The translations under genes were made by a program, and so were the position numbers. Source: Tahibacter harae (lineage in GTDB: Bacteria > Pseudomonadota > Gammaproteobacteria > Xanthomonadales > Rhodanobacteraceae). From it: a DNA stretch of 64,000 nt. The notes under the pieces are model-generated. The model made no database searches. It had not been told where the DNA came from and worked only from the letters and a program-made list of their open reading frames with translations. Below, piece by piece: positions 1-9,173 of this stretch (its first letter is position 1; each line of letters starts with the position of its first letter). The DNA lies in contig NZ_JANFQO010000001.1 of NCBI RefSeq assembly GCF_024437735.1, positions 310,001 to 374,000 on the forward strand, given 5' to 3'.

Positions 1-252
1 CTGGACCTGGCCGCGCCGGCCTCCGGCGCCCAGTTCGCCAAGCTCTCCTCGATCAAGGAAGAAACCGGCGTACCCGAGTGGCGCGACATGGTGGCCCAGT
101 TGGTCGAGGGCCATGAAACGGTCGCCCGCACCGCGCGCGAAGTGTTCCAGCTGGCCGACAAGGCTTCCGACCAGCCCACCGCCGACCTCGCCACCCAGCG
201 CATGCAGGCGCACGAGAAGACCGCCTGGATGTTGCGCTCCCTGCTCGCCTGA
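1..252 (+). CDS. dps: Dps family ferritin-like DNA-protection protein (C-terminal part)
   Basis: The frame is open from the first base and ends with TGA at 250-252, giving 83 residues; the start lies outside the window. The tail ADLATQRMQAHEKTAWMLRS matches the last helix of Dps proteins, where the sequence T-ADLL-T-R-x-x-x-HEKTAWMLRS is typical. Dps forms a 12-subunit shell that oxidises and stores ferrous iron with peroxide and compacts DNA in stationary phase. The ferroxidase residues belong to the missing N-terminal part and cannot be checked. Identification is from this C-terminal signature only, but that signature is strong. Confidence 0.85.
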   Translation: MDLAAPASGAQFAKLSSIKEETGVPEWRDMVAQLVEGHETVARTAREVFQLADKASDQPTADLATQRMQAHEKTAWMLRSLLA

Positions 253-571
253 GTGTCCCGGCCGCGCCGGCTTCGCGGCCGGCGCGGCCCTGTCGCGGCG
301 CGCTGCCGCGCCCCTGTGCGCCAGCCGCGCCGCAGTACATGAAAACGTCAAATGGGCGTGATAGCCTGCCTGGCCTTTCGACAGGCGCGCGGCCGAGCGC
401 CCACGCCTGCCCCGATGCGACGGGCGAGTCGCACTGCCCGGCCCCTGCGCCGGACGGCCGGGTAAGCGCACCGCAGGGCGCGGCGCGCAACGAATTGCAG
501 GACCCTGAATTCCTTGAATTCAAACCCCTGGCCGCTCGTGGCCGGGCATTCATTACACGTGGGGATCACAC
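253..571. other. 319-bp intergenic region, no gene seen
   Basis: No frame here has a convincing start, ribosome site or family resemblance. The region must hold the promoter of the nuclease gene at 572. The only clear structure is the short inverted repeat at 506-522, listed separately. Confidence 0.6.
506..522. promoter_or_regulatory. 7-3-7 inverted repeat upstream of the nuclease gene
   Basis: TGAATTC-CTT-GAATTCA is a perfect 7-bp inverted repeat with a 3-base centre, 49 bases before the nuclease start codon. Position and AT-richness in a GC-rich neighbourhood fit an operator. No regulator can be named from the sequence, and it could be chance. Confidence 0.3.
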
Positions 572-3500
572 ATGCTTCGCAAGCACCGAGCCTTGTTTGC
601 CGGACTCGCGTTGTTGTCAGCCGTGACGAGCGCCGATGCGGCCGTCGTCATCAGCCAGGTCTACGGCGGCGGCGGCGGCACCAACGCGGCGACTTCGTAC
701 AAGAATGACTACATCGAGCTGTTCAACAGCGGCACCACCGCGGTGACCTTGTCGAGCTATTCGATCCAGTACGGTTCTTCCGGCGGAACCGGCGCCTGGA
801 GCGTGCACAACCTGCCCGCGCTGACGATCCAGCCCGGCGCCTATGCACTGATCCAGGAAGGCGGCGGCACGGTCGGCGCCACGCTCCCCACGCCGGACGC
901 GACCGGCGGGCTCAACCTGTCGGCCACGGCCGGCAAGGTCGCCCTGGTGTCGAACACGACCGCGCTCAACGGCGCCTGCCCGACTGCCGGCGTGGTCGAT
1001 GTCGTCGGCTTCGGCGGCGCAAATTGCTTCGAGACGGCGCCGACTGCCGTGCTGAGCGTCAGCACCGGCGCGCTGCGCAATGCCAACGGCTGCACCGACA
1101 CCGGCAACAACTCCACCGATTTCACCGTGACCACGCCGGTCCCGCGCAACAGCGCCAGCCCGGCCAATCCCTGCGGCGGCGGCACGCCGACCCTGTCCAT
1201 CGCCGATGCCAGCATCGCCGAAGGCGTCTCCGGCACTACCGTGCTGACCTTCAACGTCAGCCTGTCCGGCCCGGCCCCGGCCGGCGGCGTGGGCTTCACT
1301 GTCGATACCACCGATGACACCGCCACCAGCGCCAGCGGCGACTATGTCGCCATCGCCGGCGGCAGCGGCAGCATCGCCGCCACCCAGTCCAGCGGCACGG
1401 TCAGCGTGACCATCAACGGCGACGCGCTGTACGAAGCCGACGAGACCTTCAAGGTCACCCTGAGCGCTCTCTCCAACGCCACTGCAGGCGATGTCGAAGC
1501 CGTCGGCACCATCACCAATGACGACACCGCGCCGACCCTGTCCATCGACAACGTGGCGATCAACGAAGGCAACGGCAGCACCAACCCGACCGCGACCTTC
1601 ACGGTCTCGCTGTCGGCCGTCTCCGGTCTGCCCGCTAGCTTCGACGCTGCCACCGCCGACGACACCGCCACCGCCGGCAGCGACTACACCGCGACCAGCC
1701 GCAGCGTCAGCATTCCGGCCGGCCAGAGTTCGGCGCAGATCAATGTCCCCCTGCTCAGCGACGACACCGCCGAGCCGGACGAAACCTATTTCGTCAACCT
1801 GAGCAATCCCGTTGGCGCCACCATCGCCGACGGCCAGGGCCTGGGCACCATCCTCAACGACGATGTCGCCGTGACGCCCAGCCTGTCCGTCGACAACGTG
1901 ACCGTCACCGAAGGCGGCAGCGGCACGGTCAACGCCGTGTTCACCATCAGCTCCACGCTGGCGGCGCCCGCCGGCGGCATCAGCGTCAGCGTCGCCACCG
2001 CCGACGACAGCGCCACCACCGCCGACAACGACTACGCCGCGCTGGCCACCACCGCGACCATCCCGGTCGGCCAGACCTCCACCACGGTCACCGTGCTGGT
2101 CAACGGCGACACCAAGCTCGAATCCGACGAGACTTTCCTGGTCAACCTGAGCGGTCCCACCGGCGGCGCCAGCATCGGCGACGGCCAGGGCGTGGGCACC
2201 ATCACCAACGACGACTTCGCGCCGGACCTGAGCATCGGCGATGCCTCGGTGACCGAAGGCAACAGCGGCACCACCGCGCTGACCTTCCCCGTCACCCTGT
2301 CCGGCCCGGCCCCGGCCGGCGGCATCAGCTTCACCGTCAGTACCGCCGACGGCACCGCGACCGTCGCCAACAACGACTATGCCGCCCTGAACAGCCAGGC
2401 CGGCAGCATCGCCGCCGGCGCCAGCAGCGGCAGCGTCGTCGTCACGGTCAACGGCGACACCGCCTACGAGCCGAACGAGACCCTGACCGTCACCCTGTCC
2501 GGCGTGACCCAGGCCAACGTGCTCGACGGCAGCGCCACCGGCACCATCACCAACGACGATTTCCTCGAAATCCACACCCTGCAGGGCGCCGGCATGGCCA
2601 CGCCGCTGTCGGGCACCGTGGTCACGCGCGGCAACATCGTCACCGGCCGCGGCCCGCAGGGCTTCACCATGCAGGCGCCGGACAACCGCGCCGACGCGGA
2701 TCCGAATACCTCCGAAGGCATCTACGTCTACACCGTCACGGCCCCGGCCGTCGCGGTCGGCGACATGGTCGACGTCAGCGGCACCATCACCGAATTCAAC
2801 GGCCTGACCGAGATCACCTTCGCCACGGTCACCATCACCAGCAACGGCAACCCGCTGCCCACGCCGGTGGAATTCAACGCCAGCGTGCCGTCGCCGGATC
2901 CGCACAACCCGACCTGCGTCACCGCCGGCAGCAACTTCGAGTGCTTCGAGTTCATGCGCGTGCGCATTGCCGACGGCCTGGTCAGCACCGGCAACCAGCG
3001 CTTCGGCTCGCCCGCCACCGAGACCTACGCGGAAGTCTTCGTCACCGCCAACGGCCGCCGCGGCATCCGCGAACCGGGCCTGCTGTATCCGCTGACCACC
3101 ACCGCCGGCAACATCGCCGCGGGCCAGTGGGACGGCAATCCGGAGCTGTTCGAGATCGACGCCGACTATTTCGGCGGCGTGCCGCAGGACACCGCCATCA
3201 TCGGCGGCACCCGCTTCAGCGCCGTCGGCGTGATGGGCTATGACTTCGGCGACTACGAACTGTGGGCGACCGAATTCACCGTGACCCAGGCCGCCGCCGT
3301 GCCGCGGCCGGTGCGCGATCCGGGCAATGCCGGCGAGCTGCGCATCGGCGCGTTCAACATGCTGCGCTTCTGCGACACCACCAACAACGCGCCCAGCGGC
3401 TCCGACCCCTGCCTGGCGCCGACGCCGACCGCCGCCGGCTTCAACTACAAGGTGGCGCGCCTGGCCAAGTACGTGAACGAAGTGCTCAAGCTGCCCGACG

Positions 3501-4444
3501 TGCTCGGCGTGGTCGAAGTGGAGAACCTGACCGTGCTGCAGGCGCTGGCGAGCAAGCTGACCGCCGACACCGGCGTGCCCTATGCCGCACGCCTGGAGGA
3601 AGGCAACGACGTCGGCGGCATCGACGTGGGCTTCCTGGTGCGCACCGACCGCGTTTCCATCACCAGCACCACCCAGCTGGGCAAGACCCTGACCTGGAAC
3701 GACCCGACCGGCAGCCCCACCGCCCTGCTCAACGACCGTCCGCCGCTGCTGCTGCAGGCGACCTTCACCGCCAGCGGCAACCAGCCGTTCGGCGTGATGG
3801 TGGTGCATCCCAAGTCGCGCTCCTGCGTCGACCAGACCGGCGGCGCCTCCTGCACCCAGGCCGATGTGGACCGCAACCGCCAGAAGCGCTTCCTGCAGGG
3901 CAAGTACCACGCCGAGCAGATCCAGGCCTTCCAGCAGGCCAATCCGGGCATGCTGTTCGCGGTGGTCGGCGACTTCAACGACTACCAGTTCAGCGACGGC
4001 TGGACCCACATGCTCGGCGCCATGGCCGGCACCTATGACGATGCCGCCAACCTGCTCGACTACGCGCCCAACACCGTGGTCAACCCGCCGCTGTGGAACG
4101 CGGTGATGTCGCTGCCGGAGAACGAGCGCTACTCGTTCCTGTTCACGGAAAACTTCGGCGACTTCCAGGGCTTCAGCACCCGCGACCTGCCGACCCTGCA
4201 GTCGCTGGACCACGCCCTGCTCAGCCAGTCGGCCAAGGCCATCTTCACCGGCTTCGACTACGGCCGCGCCGCCAACGACGCCCCGGCCGAGTGGGAACGC
4301 CTGTGCAACGTGGTGCCGACGGCGCCGGCGACCATCCCGCCGGGCTGCCCCAACATCGCGATCGCCGCCTCCGATCACGACGGCTTCGTGTTCGGCCTGG
4401 ATGCCGACCATATCTTCAAGGACGGCTTCGAGTCGGCCCAGTGA
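572..4444 (+). CDS. Secreted modular nuclease: lamin-tail, four Calx-beta, OB and EEP nuclease domains (ExeM/NucH-like)
   Basis: This 1290-residue protein has a signal peptide (about residues 1-23, ending SADA before AVVISQVYGGGG). A lamin-tail-like domain follows (about 24-190). Then come four Calx-beta repeats (about 205-315, 320-430, 435-545, 550-660), each closing with a G-T-I-x-NDD motif. An OB-fold-like segment (about 675-900) begins LSGTVVTRGNIVTG. An endonuclease/exonuclease/phosphatase domain starts at about 923 (RIGAFNM, GVVEVEN, VGDFNDYQ near 1132, SDHDGF near 1267). This order resembles ExeM/NucH extracellular DNases. The probable role is cleavage of external DNA, with calcium binding by the Calx-beta units; this is inferred from families. 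The protein ends HIFKDGFESAQ, a tail shared with other secreted proteins in the window. A strong terminator follows. Confidence 0.85.
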   Translation: MLRKHRALFAGLALLSAVTSADAAVVISQVYGGGGGTNAATSYKNDYIELFNSGTTAVTLSSYSIQYGSSGGTGAWSVHNLPALTIQPGAYALIQEGGGTVGATLPTPDATGGLNLSATAGKVALVSNTTALNGACPTAGVVDVVGFGGANCFETAPTAVLSVSTGALRNANGCTDTGNNSTDFTVTTPVPRNSASPANPCGGGTPTLSIADASIAEGVSGTTVLTFNVSLSGPAPAGGVGFTVDTTDDTATSASGDYVAIAGGSGSIAATQSSGTVSVTINGDALYEADETFKVTLSALSNATAGDVEAVGTITNDDTAPTLSIDNVAINEGNGSTNPTATFTVSLSAVSGLPASFDAATADDTATAGSDYTATSRSVSIPAGQSSAQINVPLLSDDTAEPDETYFVNLSNPVGATIADGQGLGTILNDDVAVTPSLSVDNVTVTEGGSGTVNAVFTISSTLAAPAGGISVSVATADDSATTADNDYAALATTATIPVGQTSTTVTVLVNGDTKLESDETFLVNLSGPTGGASIGDGQGVGTITNDDFAPDLSIGDASVTEGNSGTTALTFPVTLSGPAPAGGISFTVSTADGTATVANNDYAALNSQAGSIAAGASSGSVVVTVNGDTAYEPNETLTVTLSGVTQANVLDGSATGTITNDDFLEIHTLQGAGMATPLSGTVVTRGNIVTGRGPQGFTMQAPDNRADADPNTSEGIYVYTVTAPAVAVGDMVDVSGTITEFNGLTEITFATVTITSNGNPLPTPVEFNASVPSPDPHNPTCVTAGSNFECFEFMRVRIADGLVSTGNQRFGSPATETYAEVFVTANGRRGIREPGLLYPLTTTAGNIAAGQWDGNPELFEIDADYFGGVPQDTAIIGGTRFSAVGVMGYDFGDYELWATEFTVTQAAAVPRPVRDPGNAGELRIGAFNMLRFCDTTNNAPSGSDPCLAPTPTAAGFNYKVARLAKYVNEVLKLPDVLGVVEVENLTVLQALASKLTADTGVPYAARLEEGNDVGGIDVGFLVRTDRVSITSTTQLGKTLTWNDPTGSPTALLNDRPPLLLQATFTASGNQPFGVMVVHPKSRSCVDQTGGASCTQADVDRNRQKRFLQGKYHAEQIQAFQQANPGMLFAVVGDFNDYQFSDGWTHMLGAMAGTYDDAANLLDYAPNTVVNPPLWNAVMSLPENERYSFLFTENFGDFQGFSTRDLPTLQSLDHALLSQSAKAIFTGFDYGRAANDAPAEWERLCNVVPTAPATIPPGCPNIAIAASDHDGFVFGLDADHIFKDGFESAQ

Positions 4445-4472
4445 TCGGCTAGACTTGCCCGTGGAAGCGAAG

Positions 4473-4502
4473 ATGGGGCCGGGTTTCCGGCCCCATTTTT
4501 TT
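4473..4502 (+). terminator. Rho-independent terminator of the nuclease gene
   Basis: A perfect 10-bp stem (ATGGGGCCGG / CCGGCCCCAT, 4473-4482 and 4487-4496) with a GTTT loop is followed by a run of T to 4502. It lies 29 bases after the nuclease stop codon. Confidence 0.95.
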
Positions 4503-4767
4503 GTCCGCGCCACGGCGGCGACGGCCGGATGCCGGCGCTGCAGCGGGGAAACGCTGCGCGCGGATCCGATAGCCGGCGCCTGGACTGACTGCCGGCCCCG
4601 TACCTGCCAGACCTGCCGCGGAATGCACTCCGCCCCGCGGCGGTTGTCCGCTGCCGGCCGGTCCGCAAAGCGCTCGCTGCCGTTGCAAATCCTCCCCGGC
4701 GACGCCAGTTGCCGCGGAGGCCCCAAGCCTCCCGCGCCATGCGCGCGTCCTGGATCATCGCCGCGGC
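4503..4767. other. Intergenic region between nuclease terminator and TVP38 gene
   Basis: GC-rich sequence with several open frames that look like chance frames. No repeat, RNA gene or convincing promoter was seen. The promoter of the gene at 4768 should lie here. Confidence 0.5.
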
Positions 4768-5475
4768 ATGAAACGCCTACGCCCGCTGTTTCCGCTACTG
4801 CTGCTGGCCGGCCTGGGCCTGGCCCTGTTCGCCTCGGGCCTGCTCGACCACTTCCGCCCCGAAGTGCTGGCGCGCGAGCACGACCTGCTGCAGCAGCAGG
4901 TGGCGCAGCATCCGCTGCTGGCGCCGCTGATCCTGGTCGGCGTGGTCACCCTGGCCATATCCACCGGAATTCCCGGCGGCGTGGTGCTGATCATGGCCGG
5001 CGGTATGTTGTTCGGCGGCTGGTACGGCGCCCTGCTTTCGTCCATCGGCGTCACCCTGGGCGCGCTGGTGCTCTACGGCGCCAGCCGCTTCGCCTTCGGC
5101 AGCCACGGCGAGGCCGGTGCGCCGGCCCTGGTCGAGCGCCTGCGCGGCGGCTACCTGGCCCACCCGGTCAGCTATACCTTCTTTCTGCGCCTGGTGCCGT
5201 TCTTCCCCTTCGGTGCGGTCACCGTCGCCCTGGCCTGGCTGCGCTGCCCGCTGTGGCTGTTCCTGCTCGCCACCGCCCTGGCCGGCTCGGTCATGACCAC
5301 GGTGGAAAGCCTGCTCGGCGCCGGCCTGGCCAAGAACCTGACCGAAGGCGGGCATCTGGACGGCAGCCTGTTCGTCGACCCCTGGGTGCTGGGCCCGGTG
5401 CTGCTGATGGCGCTGCTGGCCCTGCTGCCGGTGGCGCTCAAGCACTGGCGCGGCAGCCCGCCGCCGGCGCCCTGA
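4768..5475 (+). CDS. TVP38/TMEM64 (DedA-like, VTT domain) membrane protein
   Basis: 235 residues with an N-terminal membrane segment (about 5-25) and several further hydrophobic helices. The central block with ISTGIPGGVVLIMAGGMLFG (about 68-87) and the following glycine-rich helix is the VTT/SNARE-associated core of the TVP38/TMEM64 family, as is the later LRLVPFFPFGAVTVALA stretch. Members sit in the inner membrane; DedA relatives act in lipid-carrier flipping and membrane homeostasis, but the substrate of this one is unknown. The ATG at 4768 has only a weak ribosome site. It is followed after about 90 bases by the NdvB-like gene, possibly in one transcript. Confidence 0.82.
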   Translation: MKRLRPLFPLLLLAGLGLALFASGLLDHFRPEVLAREHDLLQQQVAQHPLLAPLILVGVVTLAISTGIPGGVVLIMAGGMLFGGWYGALLSSIGVTLGALVLYGASRFAFGSHGEAGAPALVERLRGGYLAHPVSYTFFLRLVPFFPFGAVTVALAWLRCPLWLFLLATALAGSVMTTVESLLGAGLAKNLTEGGHLDGSLFVDPWVLGPVLLMALLALLPVALKHWRGSPPPAP

Positions 5476-5567
5476 GGCGGCCGCCGCGGCCGCGTTGTTA
5501 GGCCCTTCGCGCATGGGCTATCCTGCGCGCCACTTTGCGTTCTTGCCCGCATTTCCCGAGGTTTGTC

Positions 5568-8156
5568 TTGAGCGATCCGCAGCCCGCTGTCGTCCAGAAA
5601 TCGCTGTGGAGCGCCATCCTCCTCGCCTTCATAGTCGCCGCGCTGAACATCGCGCTGTGGGCCTACGTCAACCGGCCGGTGCAGATTCCCAACTGGGAAG
5701 GCAAGATCGAAGGCTTCGCCTTCTCCGCCTTCCAGCGCTACCAGAGCCCGCTGCGCGACAACTACCCGACCGAGGAAGAACTCGCCTCGGACCTGCGCAT
5801 CATCGCCAAGAACGCCAAGCGGGTGCGCACCTATTCCTCGCTGGAGAGCGCGGCCATACCGCGCCTGGCCCGCGACCTGGGCCTGGATGTGATGGCCGGC
5901 GCCTGGCTGGACCGGCGCACCGAGCACAATGAGCTGGAGCTGGATGCGCTCATCAGCGCCGCGCGGCGCTGGCCCAACATCGACCGGGTCATGGTCGGCA
6001 ACGAGACCATGCTGCGCGACGACATCAAGATCGAGCAGATGATCGACTACCTGGACCGCGCCCGCGCCGCGATCCGCCAGCCGGTGTCCACCGCGGAACC
6101 GGCGCATATCTGGAAAAAGTATCCCGAGCTGGTCAAGCACGTCGACTTCATCACCATCCATACCCTGCCCTACTGGGAACAGGTGGACCGCAAGGAAGCC
6201 GTCGCCGCGGCGATGAACAACTACCTGGAAATACAGCAGCTGTATCCGGGCAAGAAGGTCGTCATCGGCGAAGTGGGCTGGCCCAGCTACGGCGACCGGC
6301 GCAAGCGCGCCGATCCCACCCTGGCCAACCAGGCGCGCTTCATCCGCGAGTGGCTGAACTTCGCCCGCGAGCAGAACCTCGACTACTACATCATGGAGGC
6401 CTTCGACCAGCCCTGGAAGGAAGAAACCGGCGGCCGCGCCGAGGCCTACTGGGGTGTGTTCGGCGCCGACCGCAATCCCAAGTTCTCCATGGTCGGCCCG
6501 GTCATCGAGGATCCGAGCTGGCCGTGGAAGGCGCTGGCCGCCTCCGGCCTGGCCCTGTTCCCCATGATCTGGTTCGCCTGGGCCTTCACCCGCTTCCGCG
6601 TGGCCGGGCGGCTGTTCTTCCTCACCCTGATCCAGCTTTCCGCCGGCGTGCTGGTGTGGTCCACCACGGTGCCCTACACCTTCTACCTGGACCCGATCGA
6701 CTGGGCCATGCTCGGCGTGCTCATGCCCGCCCAGCTCGCCATCATCGCCATCCTGCTCATCAACGCCTTCGAGTTCACGGAAGTAATCTGGCGGCGCAGC
6801 TGGCTGCGCGGCTTCGGCCTGCTCACGCCGGCGCCGGACGAGCGCCAGCCCTTCGTCTCCATCCACCTGGCCTGCTGCAACGAGCCGCCGGAGATGGTGA
6901 TACTCACGCTGGATTCGCTGGCCGCGCTGGACTACGACAATTTTGAAGTGCTGGTGCTGGACAACAACACCAAGAACGAAGCCGTGTGGAAACCGGTGGA
7001 GGAACACTGCGCCAAGCTCGGCGACAAGTTCCGTTTCTTCCACCTGAACCCCTGGCCCGGCTTCAAGGCCGGCGCGCTCAACTTCGGCCTGACCCAGACC
7101 GACCCGCGCGCCGAAGTCGTCGCTGCGGTCGACGCCGACTACGCCGTGCGCGCGGACTGGCTCAAGGCGCTGACGGGCTATTTCCACAATCCCAAGGTGG
7201 CCGTGGTGCAGTGCCCGCAGGCGCACCGCGACTGGGAGCACAACGAATTCCGCCGCATGACCAACTGGGAATACGACGGCTTCTTCCGCATCGGCATGCA
7301 CCACCGCAACGAGCGCAACGCCATCATCCAGCACGGCACCATGACCATGGTGCGGCGCGATGCGCTGGAGCGCACCGGCAACTGGTCGGAATGGACCATC
7401 TGCGAGGACGCCGAGCTGGGCCTGCGCCTGATGCAGGAAGGCATGGAACTGGTCTATGTCGACGAGATCATGGGCCGCGGCCTCACCCCGGCCGACTTCA
7501 CCGCCTACAAGTCGCAGCGCTACCGCTGGGCCTTCGGCGCCATGCAGATCCTCAAGGGCCGCTGGGACTGGATGACGCGCAAGGGCCCGCTCAGCGCCGG
7601 CCAGCGCTTCCACTTCCTCACCGGCTGGTTCAGCTGGTTCGCCGACGCGCTGCACCTGGTATTCACCCTGATGGCCCTGGTCTGGACCGCGCTGATGCTG
7701 TCCCTGCCCAAGTACTTCAATCTGCCGCTGCAGCTGTTCCTGGTGCCCATCATGGGCTTCTTCGTGTCCAAGGCGGTGTTCGGCATCGCGCTCTACCGCG
7801 TGCGCGTGCCCTGCTCGTGGAAAGACACCATCATGGCCTCGATCGCGAGCATGGCGCTGAGCCACGCCATCGCCCGCGGCATCTTCATGGGCCTGATCAA
7901 GAAGAAGGGCGAATTCGTCCGCACCGCCAAGAGCCGCCGCCTGTCCAAGCGCCCCAGCGCCTTCAGCTCGGTGCGCGAAGAACTGCTGATGTTCATTGCC
8001 CTGCTCTGCGCCATCGCCGGCATGGCCGTCACCTTCGGCCTGCAGTACACCGAAGGCGAACTATGGATGATCATTCTGGCGGCCCAGGCCGTGCCGTACG
8101 TCTCGGCCCTGGTCGGCGCCTGGATTGCCCACCGCTCGGGCGAGCAGGCCGGCTGA
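5568..8156 (+). CDS. NdvB-like glucan synthase: GH17-like domain fused to membrane GT2 glycosyltransferase
   Basis: I place the start at TTG 5568 (LSDPQPAVV), because CGAGG lies 6 bases before it; an in-frame TTG at 5535 is the alternative. This gives 862 residues. Order: an N-terminal membrane helix (about 11-30), a GH17 glucanase-like domain (about 40-320; IGEVGWPSYG is the usual GH17 catalytic-Glu context), membrane segments, and a processive GT2 domain with VDADY (near 520), CEDAELG (near 612) and Q-RYRW (near 650), then more membrane helices. Size and order match Pseudomonas aeruginosa NdvB, which makes cyclic beta-1,3-glucans linked to biofilm-specific tolerance. The product is inferred by analogy. 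The protein would polymerise sugar at the inner membrane, and the GH17 part may cyclise or trim it. Confidence 0.82.
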   Translation: MSDPQPAVVQKSLWSAILLAFIVAALNIALWAYVNRPVQIPNWEGKIEGFAFSAFQRYQSPLRDNYPTEEELASDLRIIAKNAKRVRTYSSLESAAIPRLARDLGLDVMAGAWLDRRTEHNELELDALISAARRWPNIDRVMVGNETMLRDDIKIEQMIDYLDRARAAIRQPVSTAEPAHIWKKYPELVKHVDFITIHTLPYWEQVDRKEAVAAAMNNYLEIQQLYPGKKVVIGEVGWPSYGDRRKRADPTLANQARFIREWLNFAREQNLDYYIMEAFDQPWKEETGGRAEAYWGVFGADRNPKFSMVGPVIEDPSWPWKALAASGLALFPMIWFAWAFTRFRVAGRLFFLTLIQLSAGVLVWSTTVPYTFYLDPIDWAMLGVLMPAQLAIIAILLINAFEFTEVIWRRSWLRGFGLLTPAPDERQPFVSIHLACCNEPPEMVILTLDSLAALDYDNFEVLVLDNNTKNEAVWKPVEEHCAKLGDKFRFFHLNPWPGFKAGALNFGLTQTDPRAEVVAAVDADYAVRADWLKALTGYFHNPKVAVVQCPQAHRDWEHNEFRRMTNWEYDGFFRIGMHHRNERNAIIQHGTMTMVRRDALERTGNWSEWTICEDAELGLRLMQEGMELVYVDEIMGRGLTPADFTAYKSQRYRWAFGAMQILKGRWDWMTRKGPLSAGQRFHFLTGWFSWFADALHLVFTLMALVWTALMLSLPKYFNLPLQLFLVPIMGFFVSKAVFGIALYRVRVPCSWKDTIMASIASMALSHAIARGIFMGLIKKKGEFVRTAKSRRLSKRPSAFSSVREELLMFIALLCAIAGMAVTFGLQYTEGELWMIILAAQAVPYVSALVGAWIAHRSGEQAG

Positions 8157-8311
8157 TCCCGCGCCGCGCCACCGGCAAGGTTGCGGCGCCGTTCCGGCGG
8201 CGCCGGACTTGCCGCTGCGCAGCCTAGCGCCTGGCCCTGGGTCCGGCCGCTGCAGCCGGGCGGGCGCGCCAGAGCGAGGGGGCGCCTGACGGCGCTACAC
8301 GGCCCGCCCCG

Positions 8312-8357
8312 AAGCGCCGGTTTCTTCCTCCGTGCCGATCATGCGCGGCGCTTTTTT
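8312..8357 (+). terminator. Possible terminator downstream of the NdvB-like gene
   Basis: AAGCGCCG (8312-8319) can pair with CGGCGCTT (8346-8353), followed by T to 8357. The 26-base loop is long for an intrinsic terminator, so this is tentative. It lies about 155 bases after the stop codon. Confidence 0.4.
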
Positions 8358-8397
8358 GCGGAAAGCCCCGTAGATGCCTCCGGTATTTCCATACGGA

Positions 8398-8426
8398 TGA
8401 ACACGCCTGGGCGCGCTTGCCATAAT
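8398..8426 (+). promoter_or_regulatory. Candidate sigma-70-type promoter before the first ECF gene
   Basis: TGAACA (8398-8403), a 17-base spacer and CATAAT (8421-8426) stand 30 bases before the ATG at 8456. The -10 is good and the -35 is poor. The call rests on spacing and position alone. Confidence 0.3.
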
Positions 8427-8455
8427 CTGGCGCACGCCACCGGCTACAGGACCTC

Positions 8456-9046
8456 ATGATGGCCAGCCCGCCCACCGAACTCACCGCATTGCTCGCCCGC
8501 TGGCGCAGCGGCGACCGCAGTGCGGAAAGGGAATTGTTCGACGCGATCTACCCCGTGCTGCGCGGCATCGCCCAGGCGCGGCTGCGGCGCCTGTCCACCG
8601 ATCTCACCCTCAGCGCCACCGAGATCGTCAACGAGACCTACGAACGCCTGCTCGGCTCGCGCCGCATCGAATACCGCGACCGCACCCATTTCTTCGCCAT
8701 GGCTGCGCGCGCCATCCGCCATTTCGTGATCGACCAACTGCGCACCCGCGGCCGCGACAAGCGCGGCGGCGGCCAGCCCTTCGTACGCCTGAGCGAACTG
8801 GACCAGGCCGAACCGGCCGGCGGCGACAGCATCGACCTGCGCGTGGACTGGCTGGCCGTGCACGCGGCGATCGAGGCGCTGGAACAGGTCGACGCCGGCT
8901 GCTCGCGCCTGGTCGAACTCAAATTCTTCTCCGGCCTGACCGTGGAAGAAATCGCCGAGAGCTGCGGCGTTTCCCGCGCCACCGTGGTGCGCGACTGGCG
9001 CTTCGCCAAGGCCTGGCTGGCGCAGCACCTGCAGGCGTTGAATTGA
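8456..9046 (+). CDS. ECF sigma factor 1 (Sigma70_ECF, kinase-associated type)
   Basis: 196 residues. Sigma region 2 covers about 25-95 (YPVLRGIAQARL, FFAMAARAIRHFVIDQLR). Sigma region 4 covers about 130-190, with a helix-turn-helix at GLTVEEIAESCGVSRATVVR. The family matches the Sigma70_ECF/Sig-70_X6 type that is repeatedly found beside Ser/Thr kinases. In region 2.2 the usual acidic DAEDLVQE stretch is replaced by LTLSATEIVNETYERL, with Thr55 and Thr61 as possible phosphorylation sites. No anti-sigma gene is next to it; the partner appears to be the kinase 127 bases downstream. Two paralogues lie at 17357 and 20893. Target promoters are unknown. Confidence 0.9.
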   Translation: MMASPPTELTALLARWRSGDRSAERELFDAIYPVLRGIAQARLRRLSTDLTLSATEIVNETYERLLGSRRIEYRDRTHFFAMAARAIRHFVIDQLRTRGRDKRGGGQPFVRLSELDQAEPAGGDSIDLRVDWLAVHAAIEALEQVDAGCSRLVELKFFSGLTVEEIAESCGVSRATVVRDWRFAKAWLAQHLQALN

Positions 9047-9173
9047 ATGATGATTTCTCAATGACCGGGATCCGGGTGCAACCTCGCAATCCACGGACGA
9101 AGCAATCGACGACCTGCATGATGTCCGCCCCGCCGGCAACCATCCGGGATCGCGCAAACGGACGAGAAAACCC

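Noticed and set aside
506-522. Two GAATTC copies considered as phase-variation or restriction-related sites
   Set aside because: A chance pair of a 6-mer cannot be separated from an operator on sequence alone; only the inverted-repeat interpretation is reported, at low confidence.
617-4726. Very long open frame on the minus strand opposite the nuclease gene (over 1300 codons)
   Set aside because: Its translation is a monotonous Gly/Ala/Val/Arg/Asp mixture created by the repetitive GC-rich Calx-beta coding sequence. The plus-strand protein has recognisable domains throughout, a signal peptide and a terminator.
5172-7865. Nearly 900-codon minus-strand frame opposite the NdvB-like gene
   Set aside because: No domain recognised, His/Gln/Arg-rich low-complexity translation, and full overlap with a gene carrying intact GT2 motifs on the other strand.
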